Part shown: positions 49,704 to 58,500 of the stretch, piece after piece
How the letters are laid out: each line of letters starts with the position of its first letter
How positions within the stretch are numbered: position 1 is the stretch's first letter
Source: Imperialibacter sp. EC-SDR9
GTDB taxonomy: Bacteria; Bacteroidota; Bacteroidia; Cytophagales; Cyclobacteriaceae
Direction: 5' to 3'
Length of the DNA stretch: 64,000 nucleotides
NCBI RefSeq assembly: GCF_902498805.1
Contig: NZ_LR701580.1
Coordinates: forward strand, 154,449 to 218,448
Position numbers and translations under genes: made by a program
Notes under the pieces: generated by a model
What the model saw: only the letters and a program-made list of their open reading frames with translations
The model's database searches: none
What the model was told of the DNA's origin: nothing

Positions 49704-49867
49704 AGCGGTTGTGTTATAATGTTATTCATTGTAGTCGTGAAAATGCAATGGCGTATGAAGCTCTTAAACAGGTTCATCATGGGCGAGCCATTTTTGGGCT
49801 GCGATTCGTTGATGACCAGATAGATTTTTTCGTTAACCATGATCAAATGTACCAGGCTGATTTCCAT
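49700..49867 (-). CDS. Possible small ORF coupled to the secreted protein, unit 1
   Basis: Minus strand ATG at 49867, stop TGA at 49700-49702 overlapping the ATG of the secreted-protein gene. The 55-residue translation begins MEISLVHLIMVNEKIYLVIN and continues ESQPKNGSPMMNLFKSFIRH. The same frame, length (one extra Pro codon) and ATGA overlap are kept in unit 2. By eye about 16 codons differ by amino acid and about 6 silently, so selection for protein sequence is not shown and the ORF may instead be conserved leader DNA. Confidence 0.4.
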   Translation of the reverse strand: MEISLVHLIMVNEKIYLVINESQPKNGSPMMNLFKSFIRHCIFTTTMNNIITQPL

Positions 49868-50157
49868 TTTTAAAATCCACTCATTTCGAAGCGTAAAAAT
49901 GCATGTGGCTTCGAAAACCAGTATTCAGGATTTTAGAAAAACGACAACATTTCACTTAAAATATTACATCATTTGTGACCCCATGGAGCGCATAAAACTG
50001 CTTCAGCTGCTTCGAACGAGGGGTATGATTTGTTTTTGCTCATTTATTTCCACCTTTTATTACCTGAACCAGAAACTTTCAAATAATACGTAAGCCGTAA
50101 AGGGCCGGATTGCGGAATTATTGCTTATTGAGTTACTTTTGTAAACCTGATTTTGAC

Positions 50158-50256
50158 ATGACGACACAAAACATCGAGACCCGCTTTAATCAATTTGCCG
50201 ATGACCCCTCCGAAAATGGATGCGGTATCATTTCAGAGTGCTGCCTGTGCTCTTGA
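50158..50256 (+). pseudogene. Truncated N-terminal copy of the 2OG-Fe(II) oxygenase
   Basis: The reading frame from ATG 50158 translates MTTQNIETRFNQFADDPSEN then GCGIISE, matching MTIQTIETRFNQLADDLSEN GYGIVES of the intact gene at 51173. Homology stops at about 50233, exactly where the coding strand of the convergent secreted-protein gene begins, and a stop follows at 50256. The Bacteroidota promoter element TACTTTTG (50134-50141) is still present upstream, so a short transcript could still be made. Confidence 0.85.
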
Positions 50257-50712
50257 GTTAGCTTTAATACTTATGTAATAGCCGTCATAAAGAAATTCTG
50301 CTAATAGTTCATTGAGCATCTTTTTTGTAGCTCCTTTCTTGAACGTCGCAAAACAGTAATAGCTATCGACCCGAATAGCTTCCAGTTCTGGTATCTTGGC
50401 TTTGATCATTGAAAGCTTTTGCTCGATCCGGGGATCATCAGTGCTTTCAATCAAAGCGAAGGTGACGTTCGTTTTGTTTCCGGCGACGTCTAAGTCCAAT
50501 TTCGCAGGGAAATGTACCCCATGCTTGGCCAGCTCAATATCAATTGCTCTCGTACTTTCACCATTTTTTAGAAGGGTGCTTCTTTTTTCGAAAAGCGTAA
50601 TGAGATAACAAGGTTCCTTAACCAATGTACGTGGGTCTTCAGAAGACAACTTTTGAGCAAGCAGGTTGCCACCGAAGGCAACGACACAAATGATAATCAG
50701 TACTTTTTTCAT
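50233..50712 (-). CDS. Small secreted protein of unknown function, paralogue B
   Basis: From the ATG at 50712 the 159-residue protein has a signal peptide (MKKVLIIICVVAFGGNLLAQ) and the same motifs as paralogue A: LFEKRSTLLKNGESTRAIDI, HFPAKLDLD, IKAKIPELEAIRVDSYYCFA and EFLYDGYYIS. It has seven more residues after the signal (LSSEDPRTLVKEPCYLIT region) and two more Cys-adjacent changes. Identity to A is roughly 60 percent by eye. Divergence is larger than in the flanking non-coding DNA. It is coupled to the short ORF at 50709. Confidence 0.72.
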   Translation of the reverse strand: MKKVLIIICVVAFGGNLLAQKLSSEDPRTLVKEPCYLITLFEKRSTLLKNGESTRAIDIELAKHGVHFPAKLDLDVAGNKTNVTFALIESTDDPRIEQKLSMIKAKIPELEAIRVDSYYCFATFKKGATKKMLNELLAEFLYDGYYISIKANSRAQAAL

Positions 50713-50879
50713 GGAAGTGGTTGTGTTATAATGTTGTTTATAGTAGTCGTGAAAATGCAACGGTGTAGGAAGCTCTTAGACAGTGTCATCACAAAGGAGC
50801 CATTTTTGGGCTGCGATTCGTTGACAACCAGATAGATATTTCCGTTAACCATGATCAAATGTAGCGGGCGGATTTTCAT
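50709..50879 (-). CDS. Possible small ORF coupled to the secreted protein, unit 2
   Basis: Minus strand ATG at 50879, stop TGA at 50709-50711 overlapping the secreted-protein ATG. The 56-residue translation begins MKIRPLHLIMVNGNIYLVVN and continues ESQPKNGSFVMTLSKSFLHR. A longer frame extends to 50960 but is broken by a one-base difference in unit 1, so the common start is the one given. Confidence 0.4.
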   Translation of the reverse strand: MKIRPLHLIMVNGNIYLVVNESQPKNGSFVMTLSKSFLHRCIFTTTINNIITQPLP

Positions 50880-51124
50880 TTTAAAAGTCCACTCATTTCG
50901 AAGCATAAAAACGCATGTGGCATTGAAAAACCAGTATTCAGGATTTTGCGAAAACGACAACTTTACGTTGAAAGCATTACATCATTTGTGATCCCCCGGA
51001 GCATGTAGAAAGCCCTCAACTGCTGGAAAAAGGCGACATGACTTATTTTTTTGCTCATTTATTTCCACCTTTTATTACCTGAACCAGAAACTTTCAAATA
51101 ATACGCAAGCCGTAAAGGGTCGGA

Positions 51125-51156
51125 TTGCGGAATTATTGCTTATTGAGTTACTTTTG
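51125..51156 (+). promoter_or_regulatory. Promoter of the 2OG oxygenase gene (TTG-N21-TACTTTTG)
   Basis: TTG at 51125-51127, 21 bp, then TACTTTTG at 51149-51156, in agreement with the Bacteroidota sigma-A consensus. The start codon at 51173 is 17 nt downstream. The same arrangement is kept in front of the truncated copy (TACTTTTG at 50134-50141). Confidence 0.65.
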
Positions 51157-51172
51157 CGCACCTGATTTTGAC

Positions 51173-51811
51173 ATGACTATACAAACCATCGAGACCCGCT
51201 TCAATCAATTGGCAGATGACCTTTCTGAAAATGGATATGGTATCGTTGAGTCTTTTCTAAGCGATGAGGAGGTAAAGGACATCTTGAGTGTTTTGGACAA
51301 CTATCAGGAAGCTGGTGATTTAAAGAGAGCTGGCATAGGGCAGGCTGAAAATCATCAGGTTGACAGATCGCAGCGGGGAGACTTGATCCGGTGGATAGAG
51401 CCTGAGAAAGCGAAGGACCCCACCCAGGTGTATTTGGACAGGATGCGAGAACTGATGCAGTTTATCAACAGAACATGTTTTCTAAGTCTGAAAGATTTTG
51501 AGTTTCATTACACGCTTTACCCGGTTGGCACTTTTTACAAACGGCATTTGGATCAGTTCAAGCAGGACGACCACCGGAAGCTGAGCGTCATTTGTTATCT
51601 AAACTTCGATTGGAGTGAGGCGGACGGCGGACAATTGCGGATGTACAAACCTGGCGGAGCCGATGAGCAGGCAATAGACGTGCTGCCAATGGCAGGCAGA
51701 ATGGTTTGTTTCAGAAGTGATTTACTGGAACACGAAGTATTGCCCACAGCAAAAGAAAGAAAAAGCCTAACCGGATGGCTACGTGATCAGCTACTCGATG
51801 TGCCGTTTTAG
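51173..51811 (+). CDS. 2-oxoglutarate/Fe(II)-dependent oxygenase (prolyl-hydroxylase type)
   Basis: From the ATG at 51173 the 212-residue protein is a 2OG-Fe(II) dioxygenase. Iron ligands are visible in FYKRHLDQFKQDDHRKLSVI (His-x-Asp) and DLLEHEVLPTAKERKSLTGW (distal His followed by the Arg/Lys that holds 2-oxoglutarate). CYLNFDWSEADGGQLRMYKP is the typical beta-strand of the P4H group. Substrate unknown. The frame extends to 51125 but through the promoter, so the ATG is clear. It overlaps the stop of the convergent gene at 51808 by 4 nt, and a truncated copy lies at 50158. Confidence 0.88.
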   Translation: MTIQTIETRFNQLADDLSENGYGIVESFLSDEEVKDILSVLDNYQEAGDLKRAGIGQAENHQVDRSQRGDLIRWIEPEKAKDPTQVYLDRMRELMQFINRTCFLSLKDFEFHYTLYPVGTFYKRHLDQFKQDDHRKLSVICYLNFDWSEADGGQLRMYKPGGADEQAIDVLPMAGRMVCFRSDLLEHEVLPTAKERKSLTGWLRDQLLDVPF

Positions 51812-52290
51812 TGAGAGACGAAAAAATAGGCTCCGGCTGTTTTTAAGTTTCCGTCATAGAGCTTTGTTTCAAATCGTTCCTGTTTTTTGTTTTCGAGCGT
51901 TCGTGGATCTACATGCCTGACATCGATGGAAACATTTCCATCTTCATAAATTCTAACCTTCAAGTAGTTGTATAAATAGCCGCTGCCAACTGGATTGTCA
52001 ATCATTTTGTTCTCAGAAAAAGTGATGAACGCTTTGCTATTCCTCGCAGCATTCCTGCCGAAGTACTCAAAAAAGTCTATGTTCATTCCTCCCACTATGT
52101 CGGGTGCATTTTCGACTTTCTTTTCATCTACATAAAAATCGCATTTGGCATAGTAGAAAGTGCCTTTCACGTCATATCCTCTCTTAAAGGTTTCCAAAAG
52201 CTCTTCAAAGGTTAGCAAAGGACTATTTTGAGCAAATGCGGGAGCAACAGATGTAAAAAATACCAGGGTAATAAACAGCAGCCTTTTCAT
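51808..52290 (-). CDS. VirK-like secreted protein
   Basis: The 160-residue protein has a signal peptide (MKRLLFITLVFFTSVAPAFA) and the pattern of the VirK family: LLTFEELLETFKRGYDVKGT, YYAKCDFYVD (conserved KC), IVGGMNIDFFEYF, KAFITFSENKM and KVRIYEDGNVSIDVRHVDPR. The match is by pattern only, and the usual second Cys is missing. VirK members are exported proteins linked to virulence or envelope traits, with no known chemistry. It converges on the oxygenase gene. Confidence 0.55.
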   Translation of the reverse strand: MKRLLFITLVFFTSVAPAFAQNSPLLTFEELLETFKRGYDVKGTFYYAKCDFYVDEKKVENAPDIVGGMNIDFFEYFGRNAARNSKAFITFSENKMIDNPVGSGYLYNYLKVRIYEDGNVSIDVRHVDPRTLENKKQERFETKLYDGNLKTAGAYFFVSH

Positions 52291-52656
52291 GGATGGAGAA
52301 TTTGAATGTAAATTAAACTATTAATTACACTTTTCAGATATACACAGGAAGCTGGTTGTCGTTTAACGCTGCTTCTTGCGGAGGAAAAAGAAAAACATCC
52401 ACCCACGCCGGAATGAAACAAAAGATATGAAATGTGACTTGCCGGGATGATGAAGGGAGAGTGCGGAAGATGCCGGAAAGTACTTGACGATGATCAGCTT
52501 ATTTAAATAGAGTCATTGCCGTTGCACTCGACTGAGTACACGTGATCGATGCGGCTGGTTAGTTCAAGGGGTTGTAAAAATTCCAAAAAAATAGAAAATT
52601 AAAGGAATCCCTTGCTCAACTATTACGTTCTTCGAATTAGCTAAATCTCCTATTTT
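52291..52656. other. Intergenic region of 366 bp
   Basis: No ORF with coding character is seen on either strand. The last 80 bp before cydA are A-rich (TAGAAAATTAAAGG) and should hold the promoter of the cytochrome bd genes; no exact TAnnTTTG box was found there. A candidate FNR/ArcA-type site was looked for and not recognised. Confidence 0.5.
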
Positions 52657-53973
52657 ATGACCGATCTTTTGGCTGCCCGCTCACAAATGGCAGTGTCACT
52701 GGGTTTTCACATCATATTCTCCTGTATTGGAATGGTCATGCCATTTCTCATGGCATTTGCCAACTACAAATGGCTCAAGACAGGTCAGGAGGACTACCAC
52801 CGTTTAATGAAGGCCTGGGCCAGAGGTGTGGCCATCTTTTTTGCCGTCGGCGCAGTGTCGGGCACTGTGCTCAGTTTCGAGCTGGGGCTGCTTTGGCCGG
52901 GTTTTATGGAACATGCGGGGCCTATCATTGGTATGCCTTTTTCGCTGGAAGGAGCAGCGTTCTTTCTGGAGGCGGTTGCACTTGGCTTGTTTCTATATGG
53001 TGAAAAGGTGCTAAAGCCCTGGGTGCATTTTACGTCAGGAGTTTTCGTTGGCATTTCCGGGGTGGCATCTGGCATTCTGGTGGTAGCGGCCAATGGCTGG
53101 ATGAATAGCCCGTCAGGTTTCGACTGGGTAAACGGGCAGGCGTTGAACGTGGATCCCATAGCTGCTATGCTAAACGAGGCCTGGTTCACTCAGGCTTTGC
53201 ATATGACGTTGGCGGCTTTTGTGGCCACGGGATTTGGCGTGGCTGGGGTGCATGCCTGGCAATATTTAAAAGAAAGAAGCAAATTGCTCCACCTCCGGGC
53301 ACTCAAAATAGCACTCGCATTCGGAGCGGTGGCCGCTTTTTTGCAGCCGTTTAGCGGCCATCTTTCAGCGGATGATGTGGCACACAGGCAGCCGGTGAAG
53401 CTGGCAGCAATGGAGAGCCATTTTGAAACAGAGAAAGGTGCTTCATTTGTGATTGGAGGGATTCCCGATGAAGAAAAAGGAGAAGTGAACTATGCGATCA
53501 AGATTCCCTACCTGCTGAGCATACTGGCATTTACTGATCCGATGGCTGAAGTAAAAGGGCTTGATGCATTTCCGAGAGACGAATGGCCGCCTGTAGCCAT
53601 AGTGCATTTTGCGTTTCAGACTATGATAGCGATAGGGGTGTTGCTCATGTTAATTGGGGTGATTTTTCTTTTCGGCCAATGGAAGAAACCGCTGCTGGTT
53701 CGAAGCTCCTGGTTTCTCAAGCTGTTGGCTTTCGCCACTCCATTAGGCTTTTTGGCTGTGGAGGCTGGTTGGGTGGTGACCGAGGTAGGAAGGCAGCCGT
53801 GGATTATTTATGGAATCATGAAAACAACCGATGCCGTAACACCTATGCCCGGGATAGCATATTCATTTTATGTGACCACATGTATTTATTTGGTACTGGC
53901 CATTTTAGTCTTTTGGTTAATGGGGCGGCAAATCACCGTTTTCAATGAGGAAAGGGAGGTAGCTCATGTTTGA
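52657..53973 (+). CDS. cydA: Cytochrome bd-type quinol oxidase subunit I
   Basis: The 438-residue integral membrane protein has nine hydrophobic helices. Haem ligands of the family are at His18 (FHIIF) and His182 (ALHMTLAAF), with Glu98 and Glu105 in PFSLEGAAFFLEAV. TEVGRQPWIIYGIMKT is the quinol-oxidase GRQPW motif. The periplasmic Q-loop is short, as in the cyanide-insensitive (CIO) branch. The enzyme oxidises quinol and reduces O2 to water with high affinity. It overlaps cydB by 8 nt. Confidence 0.95.
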   Translation: MTDLLAARSQMAVSLGFHIIFSCIGMVMPFLMAFANYKWLKTGQEDYHRLMKAWARGVAIFFAVGAVSGTVLSFELGLLWPGFMEHAGPIIGMPFSLEGAAFFLEAVALGLFLYGEKVLKPWVHFTSGVFVGISGVASGILVVAANGWMNSPSGFDWVNGQALNVDPIAAMLNEAWFTQALHMTLAAFVATGFGVAGVHAWQYLKERSKLLHLRALKIALAFGAVAAFLQPFSGHLSADDVAHRQPVKLAAMESHFETEKGASFVIGGIPDEEKGEVNYAIKIPYLLSILAFTDPMAEVKGLDAFPRDEWPPVAIVHFAFQTMIAIGVLLMLIGVIFLFGQWKKPLLVRSSWFLKLLAFATPLGFLAVEAGWVVTEVGRQPWIIYGIMKTTDAVTPMPGIAYSFYVTTCIYLVLAILVFWLMGRQITVFNEEREVAHV

Positions 53974-54976
53974 GTGGGTTGTGCTGGTACTGGTTATTTC
54001 GCTTTTACTTTATGTTCTGCTGGGCGGTGCTGATTTTGGTGCAGGCATTCTTGAACTGTTCTCGCCGAAAGAAAAGTTTGATGAACTGAAAGCTACTACC
54101 TACCAGGCCATTGGGCCGGTGTGGGAGGCTAATCATGTGTGGCTCATTATTGTCATCGTTATTTTATTCAATGGCTTTCCTTCCGCCTTCAAAGTCATTT
54201 CCATCTACCTGCATATCCCGCTTTTGTTGATGCTGGTTGGCATCATTGTCAGAGGAACGGCCTTTGTGTTCCGGCATTATGATGCAGTTCAGGGCAGCTC
54301 TCAAAAGGTTTATTCCAGGATGTTTGCCTGGTCAAGCCTGATCACGCCGTTTTTTCTGGGGATTATTGCTGGCGCCATAGTGCTGGGCAGAATGCCCGTT
54401 GAGGTTGACAACTTCCATCAGGCGTTCGTGGCGCCGTGGCTCAACTGGTTCACAGTGGCAGTTGGTATTTTTACTTCATCTCTCTTTGCTTTTTTGGCGG
54501 CCACGTTTCTCATACCGGAAATTGAAGACCAGAGCACCAAAGAGCTTTTCCGCAAGAATGCTTTGCTGACCAATATATTGGTAGTAGTAACGGGAGGATT
54601 AGTGTTTGTGGCAGGCCTGGTTGAAAAAATTGACTTTCCCAGGCTATTCTTTTCCCACCCTTTCGGCCTTGTCAGTGTCATTCTTGCCACGGCAGGCCTT
54701 TTGGTACTGGCTGTTACGTTGAGAAAGAAATGGGACCAGCTTTCGAGACTGCTGGCAGGGCTGCAGGGAAGTTTGATTGTGCTGGGCTGGCTGGCACTTC
54801 AGTACCCTAATCTGATTGTCTTCGTTGATGGGACGGTGATAACACTTGAAGAAGCGGCAGCCCCGGAGCTGGTGATATCAATTTTAGGCACGATGTTGGC
54901 TGTTGGTGTTGTGCTAATATTACCAGCACTGGGCTATTTGATATGGGTTTTTAAGTATCGCAAAGGTTTGCGGTAA
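53966..54976 (+). CDS. cydB: Cytochrome bd-type quinol oxidase subunit II
   Basis: The 336-residue membrane protein begins MFEWVVLVLVISLLLYVLLG and ADFGAGILELFSP, which is the CydB start, with PVWEANHVWLIIVIVILFNG (residues about 49-68) as the key signature. Eight hydrophobic helices are visible. It stabilises subunit I and its haems. It is translationally coupled to cydA. No cydX-like small ORF is seen directly after it; the next 110 bp have no start codon followed by a hydrophobic stretch. Confidence 0.94.
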   Translation: MFEWVVLVLVISLLLYVLLGGADFGAGILELFSPKEKFDELKATTYQAIGPVWEANHVWLIIVIVILFNGFPSAFKVISIYLHIPLLLMLVGIIVRGTAFVFRHYDAVQGSSQKVYSRMFAWSSLITPFFLGIIAGAIVLGRMPVEVDNFHQAFVAPWLNWFTVAVGIFTSSLFAFLAATFLIPEIEDQSTKELFRKNALLTNILVVVTGGLVFVAGLVEKIDFPRLFFSHPFGLVSVILATAGLLVLAVTLRKKWDQLSRLLAGLQGSLIVLGWLALQYPNLIVFVDGTVITLEEAAAPELVISILGTMLAVGVVLILPALGYLIWVFKYRKGLR

Positions 54977-55092
54977 TTTTTTTCAACAAATCAGGCGTTC
55001 CGTTAAACTTTTTTCAATAAATTTACGTCTGTATTGAAACAAGAGAAATCAAGAAATTAACAATATGCTAATGAGCTCTTGATTCTGCGCAT

Positions 55093-55116
55093 AAAAAAAG
55101 GGGCTAACTTTGCCCC
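55093..55116 (-). terminator. Intrinsic terminator on the minus strand
   Basis: Minus strand GGGGC (55116-55112), 7-nt loop, GCCCC (55104-55100), then seven T (55099-55093). It would end transcription that comes from the T9SS gene, 430 nt beyond its stop. It shares its stem with the TAnnTTTG-like box below. Confidence 0.75.
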
Positions 55117-55206
55117 TGATAGTAGAATCCTCTCATTAATAAAGAGTGTAGTTTAAGTAGGTATGTGTTCTGAGCACCTTCGGCTTTTGGCCCAAGGTGC
55201 TTTTTA
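55113..55206 (+). ncRNA. Possible small RNA or 3' leader ending in a terminator
   Basis: A TAACTTTG box at 55105-55112 matches TAnnTTTG, with TTG at 55079-55081 (spacer 23 bp, two more than usual). About 60-90 nt later a strong hairpin AGCACCTT (55173-55180) / AAGGTGCT (55194-55201) followed by TTTTTATTT ends the unit. No ORF is present. It may be a small RNA, or only the terminator of cydAB. Confidence 0.3.
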
Positions 55207-55209
55207 TTT
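55173..55209 (+). terminator. Intrinsic terminator on the plus strand
   Basis: AGCACCTT (55173-55180), inner GGC/GCC extension, AAGGTGCT (55194-55201), then TTTTATTT. It is 197 nt after the cydB stop. Confidence 0.85.
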
Positions 55210-55544
55210 GCTCCAATGTAACTGAGATTTTTTCATTTTCACAACTCTTTTTCTGAAATTTTATCAAAGCAATCGTTTGAAAAGTTAGTTATATAACTAT
55301 TCTTCGAAATCTTATAAAAATTGCTGGCTGTTGTTGGCTAAGGTTGACACCCTCACTTTTTTAGCACACTAATACGGCTGGTATATGTACCAACAGCCGT
55401 CATTTTTGCATATGCCACCAGCTCATGCATTGTTTTTCTTCTTTTAGAAAAGAATCTTGAGGTGAGCATTACCTATTCTGTAGAGGCGTAGCGCTACATG
55501 GCAAAGTGGTCGATGAGGTATATTATTTCTCTTTTTGTGGGTGT

Positions 55545-58500
55545 TTATAACTTGACTAGCCTATAAGACTGTAGAGAGCCATTTGTGGGGAAGTGCAGGA
55601 TATACACCCCCGAAGGATACGAAACCAAGTCAATCATGAGCTCGCCGGAAGCAACAGTTACCTTTGGTTTTATCTGCTGTCCGGCGGTGTTGTAAATTTT
55701 CACGTGCGAAGGATTGAAATCGTGCGAACCTTTTAACTTGAACCTGTTGCTTGATGGATTAGGGTAGATTGTCAGGCTGCTTGATAGCGTAAAGTCAACC
55801 TTTTCAACCTGGGAATATGAAACTGTACCGTCAAAGTCAGTTTGCTTTAGTCTGTAGAACGATTTTCCCGGGTAGGGTTGATGATCAACAGTCCGGTAGG
55901 TTTGCTTTTCAGAAGTAGTTCCAGCTCCCTTTACCTGAAGAATCTCCTGCCAAATTTGGGCATCAATTGAGCTTTCGACCGAAAAGAAGTCATTATTTAG
56001 CTCAGATCCGGTGGCCCACTCTAAAGTAACCTGGCTATTTGCTGCTGTTGCGGAAAAGCTTAGCAACTCAACGGGCAGCGGCACCGAAACATCGGTGTTG
56101 CCTAAGCTGAACCTGTCCCCATCTTGAAGCGACACGCCGGAAAAAACGGCGATTTTATTAGAGACGGTTCCCGCTAGCGGTGTTACATCATTTGTAGAAA
56201 AATCCCCGTCTCTGTCAACAAGTAATCTTAAATTAGAGCCAAGCGGGCTTCCGCCCACTCCACTGAAGTCAAAAGAGATGGAAACGGTACCTACGTCACC
56301 TGCTTTAGTGACGATCCAGTTTCTTGACAGCTTTTCTTCTATCTCGGTTCCGTCGACATCGGTGCCAATTGCCTTGCTTGTAGAGCTAATTGCAGCATTG
56401 TCGTGTCCCCAAAACATGAATTCTCCGTCATCCAGGTCACTGGGGTTCCACACACGAAGTATGCCTGATCCACGGGCATCTGTGTGTACAGAGCCGTCGA
56501 CAGCCCTTCCAATGCCGGCTACTTCAAAGTCATAGTCTCCATTTACCGGGTCATCCATTGTGTATACATCGTTCCCGGAGGCGGAAATATCGATATTGTA
56601 TTTTGCGGACAAGTAATTGTCAATAATTATTCTTTGCGCAGTATTTACCTCGCCATCGTACATCGCTATCTCAGCAATATCTCCGGTCAAGAGAAATCCA
56701 GTTGTTGTGGCTGTTCCACGTCGGGCACCGACCAGCACGTCAGTGGTGGTCACGGTTCCTGTGCCTACTCCGCCCCCTGATACGTTGACAGCTTCATCAG
56801 ACCAGGAGTTTTTTGCTGTCGTATTGTTGATGTGAGCTCCGATCGCCCAGGAATCAGCGGTGTTGATTGTGCCGAGCCCATAGTTACCACCAATAAATGA
56901 CGTGAAGGTGTTGCCGTCAAATGTATATTGATACTGGCGGGTACCTGAAGTAGCGGTAGCTTTTGACAGAAAAGTGCCGATGTTGCCAGAGGCAACATTG
57001 TAGACAATAAAAAACGACCAGCTGTCTGTGCCAGGAATCAGGTTGAGGCCGGCTGGGGTGCCAAGGTTTAAAAAGTCTCCTCCATCGAAACTTACCGATG
57101 GGAGCGAGGTGTTTACTGCATTGGCGTTAAATGTCGGTTCCTCTGTTCCCACACCGCTTGACACTGCGGTCAGGGCGTTTCCCGACACATCCGGCCAACT
57201 TGTGACCGCCACACCATCAGACAGGCTCAAATCATTTGCTTTGAGCCACAATTGGTTATTGTTTTGATTGCCAACACCACCGGGGCCGGCATTTCCCGTG
57301 ATAAAACTGCCTGTTGGGGTGATGGGAAAGGCGCCACAATTACTTGAACAGGTGAGACTAAAATCGGCACATACCTGATCAAGGCTCCCACCATTAAAGA
57401 ATTGGATGGTGGGGTCTGCACCCCCATTGCCAAGGTTTACGATGCCACTGCCACAAAGTGTAGCATCTGTCCAATCGATGTAAATATCATCTGCACCAAA
57501 GGAAGTATTATCGATGATGGTAACACTATTTCCGGAGAGGATCAAGTCGTCTGTATTGGTGAAATTGGCAGTTGCAGCTAATTCGAAGTAACCCAGGTTA
57601 ACGATATCTTCTGTTACTGTTAAAGTGCCCCCGTTTTCAACCAGTGTATAGCCTTCAACCATTACCTCTTCACTTGAGGTGAGCGTTCCTCCGTTGGCAA
57701 CGACAATATCTCCTGTATGATAAAACATTTGATCGGTAGAGCCGGTAAATGCACCTACATTGGCTCTGGCCAAGTTGGCAGGGGATTGAGAACACCCACC
57801 ATTGTCGTCAACATTGTCAATAGTAATAGTGTGGCCATTTTGGATAACAGCATTGTCGGTTCTTTTCGGAAACACGCCCGCTCCCACAGCACCGCTTGAC
57901 CCATCGGGAGTAAACGACCAGCTGGAATTGGATTCCCATGCTCCGGAAGCAAAAGAATAGAATGTGCGTGACGCATTGAACTCCCCACTAGTGCTGTAAA
58001 ATGTTGCGTTTTCACGTTGATTGTTGTACTCAGTTTCGATCCAGCTGGCGCTGAATACCTCATTCGACAGCCGGGCGTGATCAAGGTCGCCATTCCAACC
58101 CTCGTTCCGGGCTGCATTTGCTCTACCATCGTTGCCAATGTCAAGGTAGCTTTCCAGTGTACCTAATCCACCATAGGCCTCGGTGTGCTCCAATTGACCA
58201 TTAACATACACAGAACACGTGGTGCCATTCCAGGTAAGGGCTACATAATTCCATACATCGGCCGCTAAAGTGACAATCCCCTGCTCCAGGTTGTGATTAT
58301 TGCCAAACCCCAGATCAAGGCCACCCGCTCCATCGTCGGTATATAGCTGGATCCTATCTGCAAAGCCTGACGGGTTGGAAGTATGGCCATACATATACTG
58401 TTCTGTTCCTGTGAAAGTCGATGTATAGGCCCAAATTGAAATCGTGCCCTGCCCGGTAGCAATAGAAGATGAGGGGATTTGAACATAGTCATTTACACCA

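Larger units (their letters stand above)
49245..51250. repeat. Tandem duplication of about 1 kb (two units)
   Basis: Unit 1 covers about 49245-50232 and unit 2 about 50233-51250. Corresponding points are offset by 1009 bp (start codons at 49703 and 50712) and 1015 bp (oxygenase start codons at 50158 and 51173). The non-coding segment between the secreted-protein gene and the oxygenase start is conserved almost base for base, for example TTTATTACCTGAACCAGAAA in both. Unit 1 carries only the first 27 codons of the oxygenase, joined directly to the 3' end of the second secreted-protein gene. Confidence 0.85.
54977..55544. other. Intergenic region of 568 bp with several hairpins
   Basis: This gap lies between the convergent cydB and T9SS genes and has no coding ORF. 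It holds a minus-strand terminator (55093-55116), a plus-strand terminator (55173-55206) and a further hairpin ACGGCTG (55374-55380) / CAGCCGT (55394-55400). See separate entries for the terminators and the possible ncRNA. Confidence 0.7.

Noticed and set aside
49868..50157. Possible additional gene in the conserved spacer of the duplication
   Set aside because: Frames are broken by one-base differences between the two units, so conservation here is not of a protein.
54977..55090. CydX-like small membrane peptide after cydB
   Set aside because: No short ORF with a hydrophobic segment follows cydB; the region is AT-rich and without a start codon in a suitable frame.
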